A stretch of DNA of 13,467 nucleotides from Thermofilaceae archaeon (lineage in GTDB: Archaea > Thermoproteota > Thermoprotei > Thermofilales > Thermofilaceae), in the NCBI GenBank assembly GCA_027027675.1, contig JALVKT010000085.1, forward strand, positions 1 to 13,467, read 5' to 3'. The notes beneath the pieces were generated by a model. That model had not been told where the DNA came from, made no database searches, and was given only the letters and a program-made list of their open reading frames with translations. The position numbers and the translations under genes were made by a program. Of the stretch, positions 6,586 to 13,096 are shown in pieces; position 1 is the stretch's first letter; each line of letters begins with the position of its first letter.

Positions 6586-6903
6586 ATGAGACACTCACAC
6601 GGCTATAGGAACAGGACGCGCAGCCTGATGAGGAAGCACCCGCGCCGCCGCGGCTACGGAGGCCTCAGCAGGCTCATGTACCGCTACGAGGTGGGAGACA
6701 AGGTGAGGATAGACATATCCCCTGAGAACCCCTCCGTAGCCCCGCACCGCCGATACCAGGGGAGGATAGGGACTATCATAGAGAAGCGTGGAAGAGCCTT
6801 CGTAATAGCGATAAAGGTTGGAGGCAAGGTCAAGAAAATAATGACTACGAAGGACCACATACTGCCGTTCAAGGAGGCCGCGGGCGGGGAGCCCAGCAAA
6901 TAG
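6586..6903 (+). CDS. 50S ribosomal protein L21e
   Basis: L21e is a large-subunit protein found in archaea and eukaryotes. The product of about 105 residues opens Met-Arg-His-Ser-His-Gly-Tyr-Arg-Asn-Arg-Thr-Arg, continues with His-Pro-Arg-Arg-Arg-Gly, and has the SH3-like barrel signature Tyr-Glu-Val-Gly-Asp-Lys-Val-Arg-Ile and Gly-Arg-Ile-Gly-Thr-Ile-Ile-Glu-Lys-Arg-Gly. I start at the ATG at 6586. A GTG at 6568 is in frame, but cataagcc near 6555 would place transcription start near 6581, after that GTG. The gene follows tRNA-Leu by about 55 nt and converges on pus10 with 7 nt between the ends. In many archaea it is co-directional with rpoF and DUF655, which here lie on the opposite strand. 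Confidence 0.94.
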   Translation: MRHSHGYRNRTRSLMRKHPRRRGYGGLSRLMYRYEVGDKVRIDISPENPSVAPHRRYQGRIGTIIEKRGRAFVIAIKVGGKVKKIMTTKDHILPFKEAAGGEPSK

Positions 6904-6910
6904 CCGTGTT

Positions 6911-8212
6911 TTAAGCCACCTCCTCAACCTCTAAGACGTCCAGCTCTATACTTTCAACCTCGTTTTCCAGGAGCTCCGCTATGTTCGGCTGAGTCCTACC
7001 CTCATCGCCGTGCACGAACTCCTTCACATAGAAGCCGCCCTGGCACTCTATTTCAAACTCGACAACCCTGTCAGAGATCTTCCTAGCCTTCACGCTGTAC
7101 ACTGCCTTCTTCCTCACCTTGTCTGCCCTCCTGTGAAGAACGCGTGTAGGCGTGCGCTGGGAAACAACCGCGTCCCTAAACACCTCCTCCACGAGCCTAA
7201 GCTTCTCCTCATCCACGGGCTTCTTGAACACAACCCTCAACCTGTACTTCTTGCGGGCAAGCTCTGCAAGCGTCTTTATCCTCTTCACAACGTCCCCGCT
7301 GCACCTCCTCAACCCCAAAACTTCTATCAGACCCTGCGAGCGCCTGTTTATCTCCTCCTCCACTTTCTTCCAGTCGAGGCTCCTCCTCCTAGGCTTCTTA
7401 ACCTCCACCACGAAGGGCCTGCCCGTGCCCAGCATCCTGGCATCAATGTCCTCCCTACCTGCAGCGTGGAACTTCGCCCCCTCCCCTCCGGCCGCCTCAA
7501 CTATCGGCGTCGCTATGAGCTCTTCAATTGAGGTGTCGTATTTTACGCGTTCATCGCTGTAAGGCCACGGGTTCTGCGGGAGCCCCCTCACAAGCTTCCT
7601 GTAACGCCCGCAGACGTAGAGGGGCGAGGGCTCAACCTCAACCTCCCCCGTGCCGAGGTCCACTACCACGACGAGCTCCGGCTTCTCAGGCGCGTACTCC
7701 TTACCCGTAATCTCGCCGAAAATCTTGCCGATCTCCCTGTTAGCCTCGCTCTTCAGGCTCTCAGCGTCGCTGAGGCCGTAGAGGCGCCACAAGTCCTCCT
7801 CAGCCCTCCTAACATCCGGGGGAACCCTGCTGCCAACCTGGAACGTGGAGAACTCGTACCCGCTGGCTGCCTTGGCGGCGGCCTCCGCATACTCCCTGTA
7901 CCTGGAAGCTATGCCCCTGCACACACTACATGTTTTCTCCTCAAACTCGATTCCAAGCTTAGATGCGAGCTCCTGTGCAGGCTTAAAACCTGTCTCCGCA
8001 AGAGCCTTTATGAGGGCCTCGTCGACGGGGCCGCCCGAGCTCCTATAACCCTTCATTAGGAGAACCGTCTTCAGCGCACGGCCCCTATCCACGTTTGAAA
8101 GGCCGTAGCCCCGTAAACCGTATATCCTGCCGGCACAGGCGTCGCAGAGCCTAAACCCGTCCCTAAGTATTCTCTCAAGCTTTGCCGCAAAGTCTTCCTC
8201 CAGGAGAGACAC
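6911..8212 (-). CDS. pus10: tRNA pseudouridine synthase Pus10
   Basis: Pus10 makes pseudouridine 55, and in several archaea also 54, in the tRNA T loop, replacing bacterial TruB in that role. The N-terminal region has two Cys-x-x-Cys pairs (Cys-Asp-Ala-Cys and Cys-Ser-Val-Cys, about 70 residues apart) for a zinc site, and a THUMP-type RNA-binding region follows. The catalytic core shows Gly-Arg-Glu-Asp-Ile-Asp-Ala-Arg-Met-Leu-Gly-Thr-Gly-Arg-Pro-Phe, which holds the catalytic Asp. Near the end is Phe-Tyr-Val-Lys-Glu-Phe-Val-His-Gly-Asp-Glu-Gly-Arg-Thr-Gln-Pro, the family's C-terminal motif. I use the GTG at 8212 because a TATA-like ttttatc near 8238 predicts a leaderless start there; TTG at 8224 would add four residues. 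It is the last gene of a run with DUF655 and rpoF. Confidence 0.95.
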   Translation of the reverse strand: MSLLEEDFAAKLERILRDGFRLCDACAGRIYGLRGYGLSNVDRGRALKTVLLMKGYRSSGGPVDEALIKALAETGFKPAQELASKLGIEFEEKTCSVCRGIASRYREYAEAAAKAASGYEFSTFQVGSRVPPDVRRAEEDLWRLYGLSDAESLKSEANREIGKIFGEITGKEYAPEKPELVVVVDLGTGEVEVEPSPLYVCGRYRKLVRGLPQNPWPYSDERVKYDTSIEELIATPIVEAAGGEGAKFHAAGREDIDARMLGTGRPFVVEVKKPRRRSLDWKKVEEEINRRSQGLIEVLGLRRCSGDVVKRIKTLAELARKKYRLRVVFKKPVDEEKLRLVEEVFRDAVVSQRTPTRVLHRRADKVRKKAVYSVKARKISDRVVEFEIECQGGFYVKEFVHGDEGRTQPNIAELLENEVESIELDVLEVEEVA

Positions 8213-8253
8213 CCGATAACACAATGCCCAGCTGATAAAAAGGGTTCCCCGGA

Positions 8254-8871
8254 CTAGTAGCCGTACCCCCGTGAACGCCGCGCGCGTGCACGCCGGGGAG
8301 GCCGCACGAACAGGTAGTAGTTCTGCGGCTCACTGATCTCCTCGATTATCCTCTCAACTATGAGCTTTACAGGGTCTATGCCGACACGCTCCTCGATGTC
8401 CTTGAAGGACTCAAACCTCTTCTTCCGCCTCTCCTCCAGTATTTTCCACAGTGTCCTCTTACCTATACCCTTGAGGAGGTCCAGTTCATGCGCCTTCTTG
8501 GAGATAGGTCTGGCATAGTTGAAAAAGTCTACAAACCTCTCCTCCTGGCTCCTAACGATCTTCTCGACGACTAGGGGTAGCTCCTTCTTAGCCGCCGCGG
8601 ACAGCTCCTCATAGCTTAGTATGCGGGGGTGGGAGAACATGCTGCTCTCCAGGCTATTCTTTAACACGATCCTCTCGCCCGGCACGAGGCTTATACCCCT
8701 TATATCTCCGACCGGCCGAACCTCAACTAGGATGAACCTTTTCTCGCCTATACTCTGAACAAGGGGGTGCCTAATCCCCCTTATAGGGTCACCGTAGGGG
8801 AGATAGTCGAGCACATAAACAGCCTCTTCCGGCGGAGGCCTAGGCCGTCTCTTGAACTCTCTGCGCTCCAT
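8254..8871 (-). CDS. DUF655 family predicted RNA-binding protein
   Basis: A protein of about 205 residues of the archaeal DUF655 family (COG1491), commonly linked to rpoF and thought to bind RNA or act in translation; its biochemical role is not established. The N-terminal half (Glu-Glu-Ala-Val-Tyr-Val-Leu-Asp-Tyr-Leu, then Arg-His-Pro-Leu-Val-Gln) looks like an OB-type barrel. A helix-hairpin-helix follows in Leu-Leu-Lys-Gly-Ile-Gly-Lys-Arg-Thr-Leu-Trp-Lys, a non-specific nucleic-acid-binding module. The C-terminus is Arg/Gly/Tyr-rich. I use the ATG at 8871; the frame extends to a TTG at 8898, but an AT-rich gtaataaattg near 8900 puts a possible transcription start close to the ATG. It sits 31 nt after rpoF and about 40 nt before pus10. 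Confidence 0.9.
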   Translation of the reverse strand: MERREFKRRPRPPPEEAVYVLDYLPYGDPIRGIRHPLVQSIGEKRFILVEVRPVGDIRGISLVPGERIVLKNSLESSMFSHPRILSYEELSAAAKKELPLVVEKIVRSQEERFVDFFNYARPISKKAHELDLLKGIGKRTLWKILEERRKKRFESFKDIEERVGIDPVKLIVERIIEEISEPQNYYLFVRPPRRARARRSRGYGY

Positions 8872-8902
8872 AACCGTGCACCAGAGAATATAATGCAATT
8901 TA

Positions 8903-9238
8903 TTACTTCGAAATACTGCTTAATAAATTTAAAATACCCTTTAACTCCTCATCGCTAAATATCCTGTTGAGGGGGGAAAGAACAAGCCTTACCTCCCCTG
9001 GAACCTTAGGCATAATGTTTACGAGCTGGACGGCGTACTCCTCGGGAAGCTTGTACTCCTCCATAAGCCTATTGACAGCCTCCCGGGCCTTGTCGGCGTC
9101 GCCGACCTTATCCATCTTGCTCGCATAGTCGAGCGTCATGTTCTCGAGCGTGGAAAGCTCCCTGGAAGCCCTCTGCTCCTCTAGGAGCTTCCTCAGCTCG
9201 GCTATGGTGAGGTTCCTCTCGCTAACCGTTTTTGGCAA
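8903..9238 (-). CDS. rpoF: DNA-directed RNA polymerase subunit F (Rpo4)
   Basis: Archaeal RpoF, the counterpart of eukaryotic Rpb4, forms the stalk of RNA polymerase with RpoE (Rpb7), binding nascent RNA and helping open complex formation. The 111-residue product has the expected size and helical pattern, with the HRDC-like C-terminal block Tyr-Ala-Val-Gln-Leu-Val-Asn-Ile-Met-Pro followed by Val-Arg-Leu-Val-Leu-Ser-Pro-Leu. The neighbour DUF655 is the usual partner of rpoF in archaea. The start is TTG at 9238, chosen because a full-length Shine-Dalgarno sequence lies 5 nt upstream. A rate-limiting TTG paired with a perfect ribosome-binding site may tune output (inference). Confidence 0.92.
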   Translation of the reverse strand: MPKTVSERNLTIAELRKLLEEQRASRELSTLENMTLDYASKMDKVGDADKAREAVNRLMEEYKLPEEYAVQLVNIMPKVPGEVRLVLSPLNRIFSDEELKGILNLLSSISK

Positions 9239-9243
9239 TATAC

Positions 9244-9253
9244 ATCACCTCCT
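9244..9253 (-). promoter_or_regulatory. Extended Shine-Dalgarno site of rpoF
   Basis: The reverse strand reads aggaggtgat, a 10-nt complement to the conserved 3' end of archaeal 16S rRNA (known sequence, not in this window). Spacing to the TTG at 9238 is 5 nt. It fixes the rpoF start and is clearly stronger than sites upstream of most other genes here. Confidence 0.85.
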
Positions 9254-9277
9254 CCATGTCGACGGGAATAGTAGTTC

Positions 9278-9287
9278 TTATTAATAC
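9278..9287 (-). promoter_or_regulatory. Possible TATA box upstream of rpoF
   Basis: The reverse strand reads tattaataag in the 75-nt gap between the unknown 97-residue gene and rpoF. A start about 26 nt on would fall near 9256, just before the Shine-Dalgarno site. RpoF may therefore have its own promoter in addition to read-through. Confidence 0.4.
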
Positions 9288-9313
9288 CTCTAATGGGTAC
9301 AAATATGTTTATC

Positions 9314-9607
9314 TCACTTACCGCGCAAAACAATGTTCAAGAGTTCACGCAGACGCCTGAACTCCTTGACCTCGCCCGTGGGGTACTCCACCTGGATCTT
9401 CTCCACGGGGAACGTCTCAAGCACCTGGTGCGGCTGCTTAGGGCCGAAAGCCTTAGACCAAGACACAAAACGGTCCCTGGCGTCCACGGCCCTTATAAGC
9501 TTGTATATGTGGAGCCTGTAGGGGTACCCCACAAACTTCACAGTGATCTTTACGTCGTTCTCCCGGGCCCACTCCACTAGGCGCTCTATATCCGAAAACG
9601 ACGGCAT
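9314..9607 (-). CDS. Uncharacterised 97-residue protein between rpoG and rpoF
   Basis: I do not recognise this protein. It starts at an ATG at 9607. Residues 4-18 look like an amphipathic helix with Trp13; a beta segment follows at 20-27, then an aromatic stretch with Tyr28, Tyr30 and Tyr35. A central Trp50-Ser-Lys-Ala-Phe-Gly-Pro block follows, then strands (Val68 to Val80) and a basic C-terminal helix. It has no Cys, no signal peptide and no membrane segment. The codon pattern resembles its neighbours, and the antisense frames do not read as better proteins. It begins 34 nt after rpoG and ends 75 nt before rpoF, so all three could be in one transcript. A role in transcription is inference from position only. 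Confidence 0.7.
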   Translation of the reverse strand: MPSFSDIERLVEWARENDVKITVKFVGYPYRLHIYKLIRAVDARDRFVSWSKAFGPKQPHQVLETFPVEKIQVEYPTGEVKEFRRLRELLNIVLRGK

Positions 9608-9641
9608 ACCATGTAATCTACGGCGGAAGACTACATATCCT

Positions 9642-10001
9642 CTACGTTTTCCCTGGCAGCTTCACCATAAGGTATACCTTGTCGTCAACGTTGAATTCCC
9701 CGTAGAACTTCTCCCCGCTCGCGGTCATCTTCAGGCCCCCCAGCGAGGCGTAAATCACGTTTTCCTCCTCCTTCTTCAGGTACACGTAGCCGCCCATAAC
9801 TATGTCCCACCCTTCAAGGCTCTCCGGCCTCTCCCTGCTAAGCTCCACCTCCACGCTGTCACCCGGAGAAGGGTTCCACCCAACCTCCTCCAAGACCTTC
9901 TCTGGTACCTCCACGGCCAAGGACCCGTCTCCCAGGTCAATCTCAACCTTCTTCACGCGCGCGTAGTGCAGCTCCTCGACGCTCTTCACGCTACCCTTCA
10001 C
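9642..10001 (-). CDS. rpoG: DNA-directed RNA polymerase subunit G (Rpo8, Rpb8-like)
   Basis: The 119-residue product matches eukaryotic Rpb8 in its C-terminal half. Met-Gly-Gly-Tyr-Val-Tyr-Leu is followed by Ile-Tyr-Ala-Ser-Leu-Gly-Gly-Leu-Lys-Met (83-92), the counterpart of the conserved 'Ser-x-Gly-Gly-Leu-Leu-Met' element. The end, Phe-Asn-Val-Asp-Asp-Lys-Val-Tyr-Leu-Met-Val-Lys-Leu, parallels the Rpb8 C-terminal strand. Rpb8-type subunits occur in Crenarchaeota and Korarchaeota and bind the outside of the largest subunit. A GTG at 10001 is used as start: TATA-like gaatatag near 10026 predicts a leaderless transcript there. GTG at 9989 is an alternative. Another name for the gene is rpo8. 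Confidence 0.87.
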   Translation of the reverse strand: MKGSVKSVEELHYARVKKVEIDLGDGSLAVEVPEKVLEEVGWNPSPGDSVEVELSRERPESLEGWDIVMGGYVYLKKEEENVIYASLGGLKMTASGEKFYGEFNVDDKVYLMVKLPGKT

Positions 10002-10022
10002 AGGGGACTACAGGCCTTCCCC

Positions 10023-10030
10023 CTATATTC
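10023..10030 (-). promoter_or_regulatory. TATA box for rpoG
   Basis: The reverse strand reads gaatatag, centred near 10026, about 26 nt from the GTG start at 10001. This fits a leaderless mRNA and may drive the rpoG to pus10 run. It lies in an 87-nt divergent spacer with the tgtA promoter. Confidence 0.5.
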
Positions 10031-10054
10031 CGTTTTCTATGCGTGGGCGGAGAG

Positions 10055-10063
10055 CCTATATAG
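10055..10063 (+). promoter_or_regulatory. TATA box for tgtA
   Basis: The sequence cctatatag, centred near 10060, predicts transcription start around 10086, only a few nt before the ATG at 10089. This implies a leaderless or nearly leaderless mRNA and supports that ATG as the true start against a much longer open frame upstream. Confidence 0.55.
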
Positions 10064-10088
10064 AGTCGCGGCCGCTAACCCCCCGGGA

Positions 10089-11702
10089 ATGTGGAGCGAC
10101 GTGTTTGAGATAGAAGATATCGACCTCTACGGCAGGCTGGGCAAGCTGTACACTGGGAGCGGCACCGTTAGGACGCCGGCCCTCACGCCGGTGATAAACC
10201 CTACTCGGAGCGTGTTAGAGCCCAAGGAGATAGCCGGCATGGGGTACGAGCTGCTGATGACAAACTCGTACATTATAAGGCAGAACTACGGCGACCTAGC
10301 CCTAGAGGCGGGCGTCCACGGGGTGCTAGGCGTCGACACGCCCGTAATGACGGATTCAGGCGCCTACCAGCTAATGGTGTATGGCCGCGTCAAGGTTGAG
10401 CCCCGCGAGATAGTCGAGTACCAGGCGAAGCTCGGCTCGGACATAGGGGTTATACTCGACATCCCCACGCGGATAGACACGCCCTATGAGCGCGTGAAGG
10501 CCGAGGTAGAGGAGACCCTCCGCAGGGCGGAGGAGGCGCTCAGCGTCGACAGGGGGGACATGCTCCTCGTAGGCCCCGTTCAGGGCGGCCTGCACCTGAA
10601 CCTCGTAGCCTACTCTGCCTCCAGGCTCTCAAAAATGCCGTTCGACGTCTACGCCGTTGGAGGCCCCACACAGATAATGGAGAACTACATGTTTAGTGAC
10701 CTGGTAAAGCTCGTAATGACCGCCAGGCTAAACCTTCCATGGCCAGCCCCGCTCCACCTCTTCGGAGCCGGCCACCCCATAATGATCCCCCTAGCCGTTG
10801 CGATGGGCGTCGACACCTTCGACTCTGCCTCCTACGCTCTCTACGCCCGCGACGACAGGCTGCTCACCGAGCGTGGGACGGTGAGGCTGAGCGAGCTGGA
10901 GGAGCTGCCGTGCACGTGCCCCGTATGCTCCAAGTACACCGCCAAGGAGCTCCGCGAAGCGCCTAAGCAGGAGCGTGAGAGGCTGATAGCAAGGCACAAC
11001 CTCTACGTTATACTGCGGGAGGTGAAGAGGACGAGGCAGGCAGTAAAGGAGGGGAGGCTCTGGGAGCTGCTCGAGGAGAAGGCGAGAACCCACCCCTCAA
11101 TGGCGGAGGCGCTTAGGACGCTCTCAATGTACTCGCGCTTCCTCGCCGAGAAACACCCGGTTACACGCGGAAAGATACAGGGAATCTTCTACTACGGCCG
11201 CCTAAGCCGGTACAGGCCGGAAACCGTGAGGCACATCGACAGGCTAAAGGAGCGGCACGTCGCGGGCAGCGATACGCTCCTCCTCTTCCAGGAAACCAAG
11301 CAGAAACCCTTCACGAGGGCCGGGCTGATAAAGGAGGTTCTCGGGGCTGCCCCCAACCTCTGGGAGAAGGCTGACATGGCCGTCCTCTCCCCCGCCTTCT
11401 CGATCATACCATTAGAGCTTGACGGCGTCTACCCGCTAAGCCAGTACACCGCCGCCCGCCCCCTCCTCGAGGAAGCGTACAACGAGGTGGCCGCCGACCT
11501 CCACTGGTACGTCGCAAACAAGGGGTACAGGAAGGTGGTGCTCGTATACTACGACCTTCCAGGGTACATACTCTACAGGCTTGAGGAGGCCCTCCGAGCA
11601 GCCGGGGCTCGGACGTTTAAGATACATGTTAAAGAATATGAGAAAGCCCTTGCAGAGCCCGGCTCCCTGGCTGAGAGCATAGCCGCGCTGCTCTCAGCAT
11701 AA
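10089..11702 (+). CDS. tgtA: Archaeosine tRNA-guanine transglycosylase (ArcTGT), PUA-less
   Basis: ArcTGT swaps guanine 15 in the tRNA D arm for preQ0, the first tRNA-bound step to archaeosine, which stabilises tRNA folding. The 537-residue protein has the TGT barrel: Met-Thr-Asp-Ser-Gly-Ala-Tyr-Gln with Asp89, the Gly-Gly-Pro-Thr-Gln-Ile-Met-Glu-Asn block, and Val-Asp-Thr-Phe-Asp-Ser-Ala-Ser-Tyr with the probable nucleophile Asp245. A zinc site is formed by Cys275, Cys277, Cys280 and His303. C1- and C2-like domains follow to about 515. Full-length relatives such as the Pyrococcus enzyme are about 580 residues and end in a PUA domain; that domain appears to be missing here. The frame is open 546 nt upstream, but that part overlaps rpoG and does not look like TGT. 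The end is 1 nt from the PAC2 gene stop on the other strand. Confidence 0.95.
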   Translation: MWSDVFEIEDIDLYGRLGKLYTGSGTVRTPALTPVINPTRSVLEPKEIAGMGYELLMTNSYIIRQNYGDLALEAGVHGVLGVDTPVMTDSGAYQLMVYGRVKVEPREIVEYQAKLGSDIGVILDIPTRIDTPYERVKAEVEETLRRAEEALSVDRGDMLLVGPVQGGLHLNLVAYSASRLSKMPFDVYAVGGPTQIMENYMFSDLVKLVMTARLNLPWPAPLHLFGAGHPIMIPLAVAMGVDTFDSASYALYARDDRLLTERGTVRLSELEELPCTCPVCSKYTAKELREAPKQERERLIARHNLYVILREVKRTRQAVKEGRLWELLEEKARTHPSMAEALRTLSMYSRFLAEKHPVTRGKIQGIFYYGRLSRYRPETVRHIDRLKERHVAGSDTLLLFQETKQKPFTRAGLIKEVLGAAPNLWEKADMAVLSPAFSIIPLELDGVYPLSQYTAARPLLEEAYNEVAADLHWYVANKGYRKVVLVYYDLPGYILYRLEEALRAAGARTFKIHVKEYEKALAEPGSLAESIAALLSA

Positions 11703-11703
11703 A

Positions 11704-12438
11704 TTAAATATAGTACGGCGGCGCCTCCCTCTCCCGGGCGCTCTCCCTAATTTTACGCTCTATCTCCTCCACAGTCTTCTCAACCATCTCGCCCTCCTCT
11801 ATAAGCTCCTTCACGTCCACCTCGACGCCAAGCATCTCGCCGATAACCTCCACAGCCTTCGCCGCCGCCTTCGGGTCAGGCCTCTCAATAGCCGCGTAGG
11901 GCAGCAGCGCCACCCCAGGCGCCCCCCTAGCCTCCAGGACGGCGAGGAACACCGCCAGAGGCCCCACAATGCCCAGCTTCTCCTCTATAACCTTGTATTT
12001 TTCACCCACCTCCGGGTGACGCTCAAGATAAGCGCTGGTAGGGGCTATCCTAAGCTCCTCCTCACCCTCCCTCCGCCTAGAGTCAAGCCCGCCGATAAAA
12101 ACCGACTCCTCAAACGACCCGGCAACCTTCTCCGCGAGGTAGAGGGGCACCAAAGTGGAGTCCCGCTTACTCAGAGGAACATTTGTCAGGAGGAAAACCG
12201 CGTCGCCAGCCCTGTAAAGCTCGTAGGGAAGCACTATCCCGCCCTTGACGCTCACGAAGGGCTGCATGTGCCTCGTCAAAACATACCCTATCCTCTTCGC
12301 CCCCAACTTCTCTACAAGGTGCCTGACAGCTATCCACCCAACATATCCCACTCCGTGGAACCCCGTGACGAAGTAGCGGCCCCCAAAGTCCTCCGCGACA
12401 ACCTCTACGTAGTGGTCAAGACCCCTAAGCATGGCCAT
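11704..12438 (-). CDS. PAC2 family protein (proteasome assembly chaperone-like)
   Basis: The 244-residue protein belongs to the PAC2 family (COG1938/COG2047 type), which in archaea includes PbaA/PbaB-like homologues of eukaryotic proteasome assembly chaperones. The N-terminal Gly-Phe-His-Gly-Val-Gly-Tyr-Val-Gly block and the later Gly-Gly-Leu-Asp-Ser-Arg block are typical. The middle has alternating hydrophobic strands with Gly-Ile-Val-Gly-Pro-Leu-Ala, and the tail is a charged helix (about 195-238). The last residues, Pro-Pro-Tyr-Tyr-Ile, fit a hydrophobic-Tyr-any (HbYX-like) ending, the motif that docks proteasome activators and chaperones on the alpha ring. Start is ATG at 12438 with ggggat just upstream; a second ATG lies at 12432. 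No proteasome gene is in the window, so partner and function are inferred. Confidence 0.85.
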   Translation of the reverse strand: MAMLRGLDHYVEVVAEDFGGRYFVTGFHGVGYVGWIAVRHLVEKLGAKRIGYVLTRHMQPFVSVKGGIVLPYELYRAGDAVFLLTNVPLSKRDSTLVPLYLAEKVAGSFEESVFIGGLDSRRREGEEELRIAPTSAYLERHPEVGEKYKVIEEKLGIVGPLAVFLAVLEARGAPGVALLPYAAIERPDPKAAAKAVEVIGEMLGVEVDVKELIEEGEMVEKTVEEIERKIRESAREREAPPYYI

Positions 12439-12491
12439 GCATCCCCTTCTCTAGCCTGCCAGGCACTAAAACAAGTTTCCCCGCCGCTAAC

Positions 12492-12500
12492 GTTTATATA
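12492..12500 (+). promoter_or_regulatory. TATA box for S8e
   Basis: The sequence gtttatata in the 94-nt spacer between the divergent PAC2 gene and S8e predicts transcription start near 12522, about 10 nt before the ATG at 12533. Confidence 0.55.
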
Positions 12501-12532
12501 GCCAGCACCTCCCAATCCTCCGGGACGATAAT

Positions 12533-12922
12533 ATGGGCGTGTACCACGGCAACGACCTCAGAAAAATAACCGGCGGAAGAAAGGGGAAACACGTCAAAGT
12601 TAAGAGAAAGGCGCTCATGGGGCGGTTCCCCACCCTCACGCTCCCAGGAGAGAAAAACGTTGTACGACACGTCAGGGTGCGCGGAGGAGGCGAGAAGCTC
12701 AGGCTACGCAGAGCAGCCGAGGCCAACGTCTACATACCCAGCAAGAAGGAAATGAAGCGCGTAAGGATACTCAGGGTTCTCGACAACCCCTCGAGCCGCG
12801 ACTTCGCCAGGAGAGGCGTAATAACGAAGGGCGCCATCATTCAGACAGAGCTCGGAAAGGCGCGGGTCACCTCAAGGCCGGGCCAGCACGGCGTCGTCAA
12901 CGCTGTTCTAATCGAGGAGTAA
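12533..12922 (+). CDS. 30S ribosomal protein S8e
   Basis: S8e is a small-subunit ribosomal protein of archaea and eukaryotes. The 129-residue product matches the compact archaeal form: the start has His-Gly-Asn-Asp-Leu-Arg-Lys-Ile-Thr-Gly-Gly-Arg, followed by a Lys/Arg-rich stretch. Then come Gly-Arg-Phe-Pro-Thr-Leu-Thr and Arg-Val-Arg-Gly-Gly-Gly-Glu-Lys-Leu-Arg-Leu-Arg-Arg. The C-terminal half has Ile-Thr-Lys-Gly-Ala-Ile-Ile-Gln-Thr and Ser-Arg-Pro-Gly-Gln-His-Gly-Val-Val-Asn-Ala. Start is the ATG at 12533 behind a clear TATA box. It appears to be transcribed alone; tRNA-Pro lies about 100 nt downstream on the opposite strand. Confidence 0.96.
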   Translation: MGVYHGNDLRKITGGRKGKHVKVKRKALMGRFPTLTLPGEKNVVRHVRVRGGGEKLRLRRAAEANVYIPSKKEMKRVRILRVLDNPSSRDFARRGVITKGAIIQTELGKARVTSRPGQHGVVNAVLIEE

Positions 12923-13056
12923 AAGGCAAACCGCTTTTCTACCCGCAAAACCCGGTTATTCCACAGCTGCTTCTAAACCACACCTTACCGGCTAGCGTAT
13001 AACTCTGGGGCATAACACGGGGCGTGGTGGGGCCGCCGGGATTTGAACCCGGGGCT

Positions 13057-13077
13057 TTCCTCTCCGCCTAGCGCGGC
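13057..13077 (-). other. Probable tRNA-Pro intron 2, in the variable region near 44/45
   Basis: This 21-nt insert lies between the anticodon stem and the T stem. It contains a 4-bp hairpin, ccgc-gctag-gcgg. Removal leaves a 5-nt variable loop (tagcc), a normal size. The boundaries are set by loop length only and could move by a few nt. Confidence 0.6.
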
Positions 13078-13096
13078 ACCAGGGCCCAAGCCTGGC

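Noticed and set aside
7010..7531. Plus-strand 173-codon frame opposite pus10
   Set aside because: It lies across the catalytic core of Pus10 and has shadow-type composition rich in Leu, Pro and His.
9222..9257. 11-residue upstream frame (ATG at 9257) overlapping the rpoF start, as a possible regulatory leader peptide
   Set aside because: It is a by-product of the Shine-Dalgarno sequence itself, and its ATG would be at or before the predicted transcript start; nothing supports its translation.
9543..10088. Upstream extension of the tgtA reading frame by 182 codons
   Set aside because: It lies opposite rpoG and part of the 97-residue gene, does not resemble any TGT region, and a TATA box at 10055-10063 points to the ATG at 10089.
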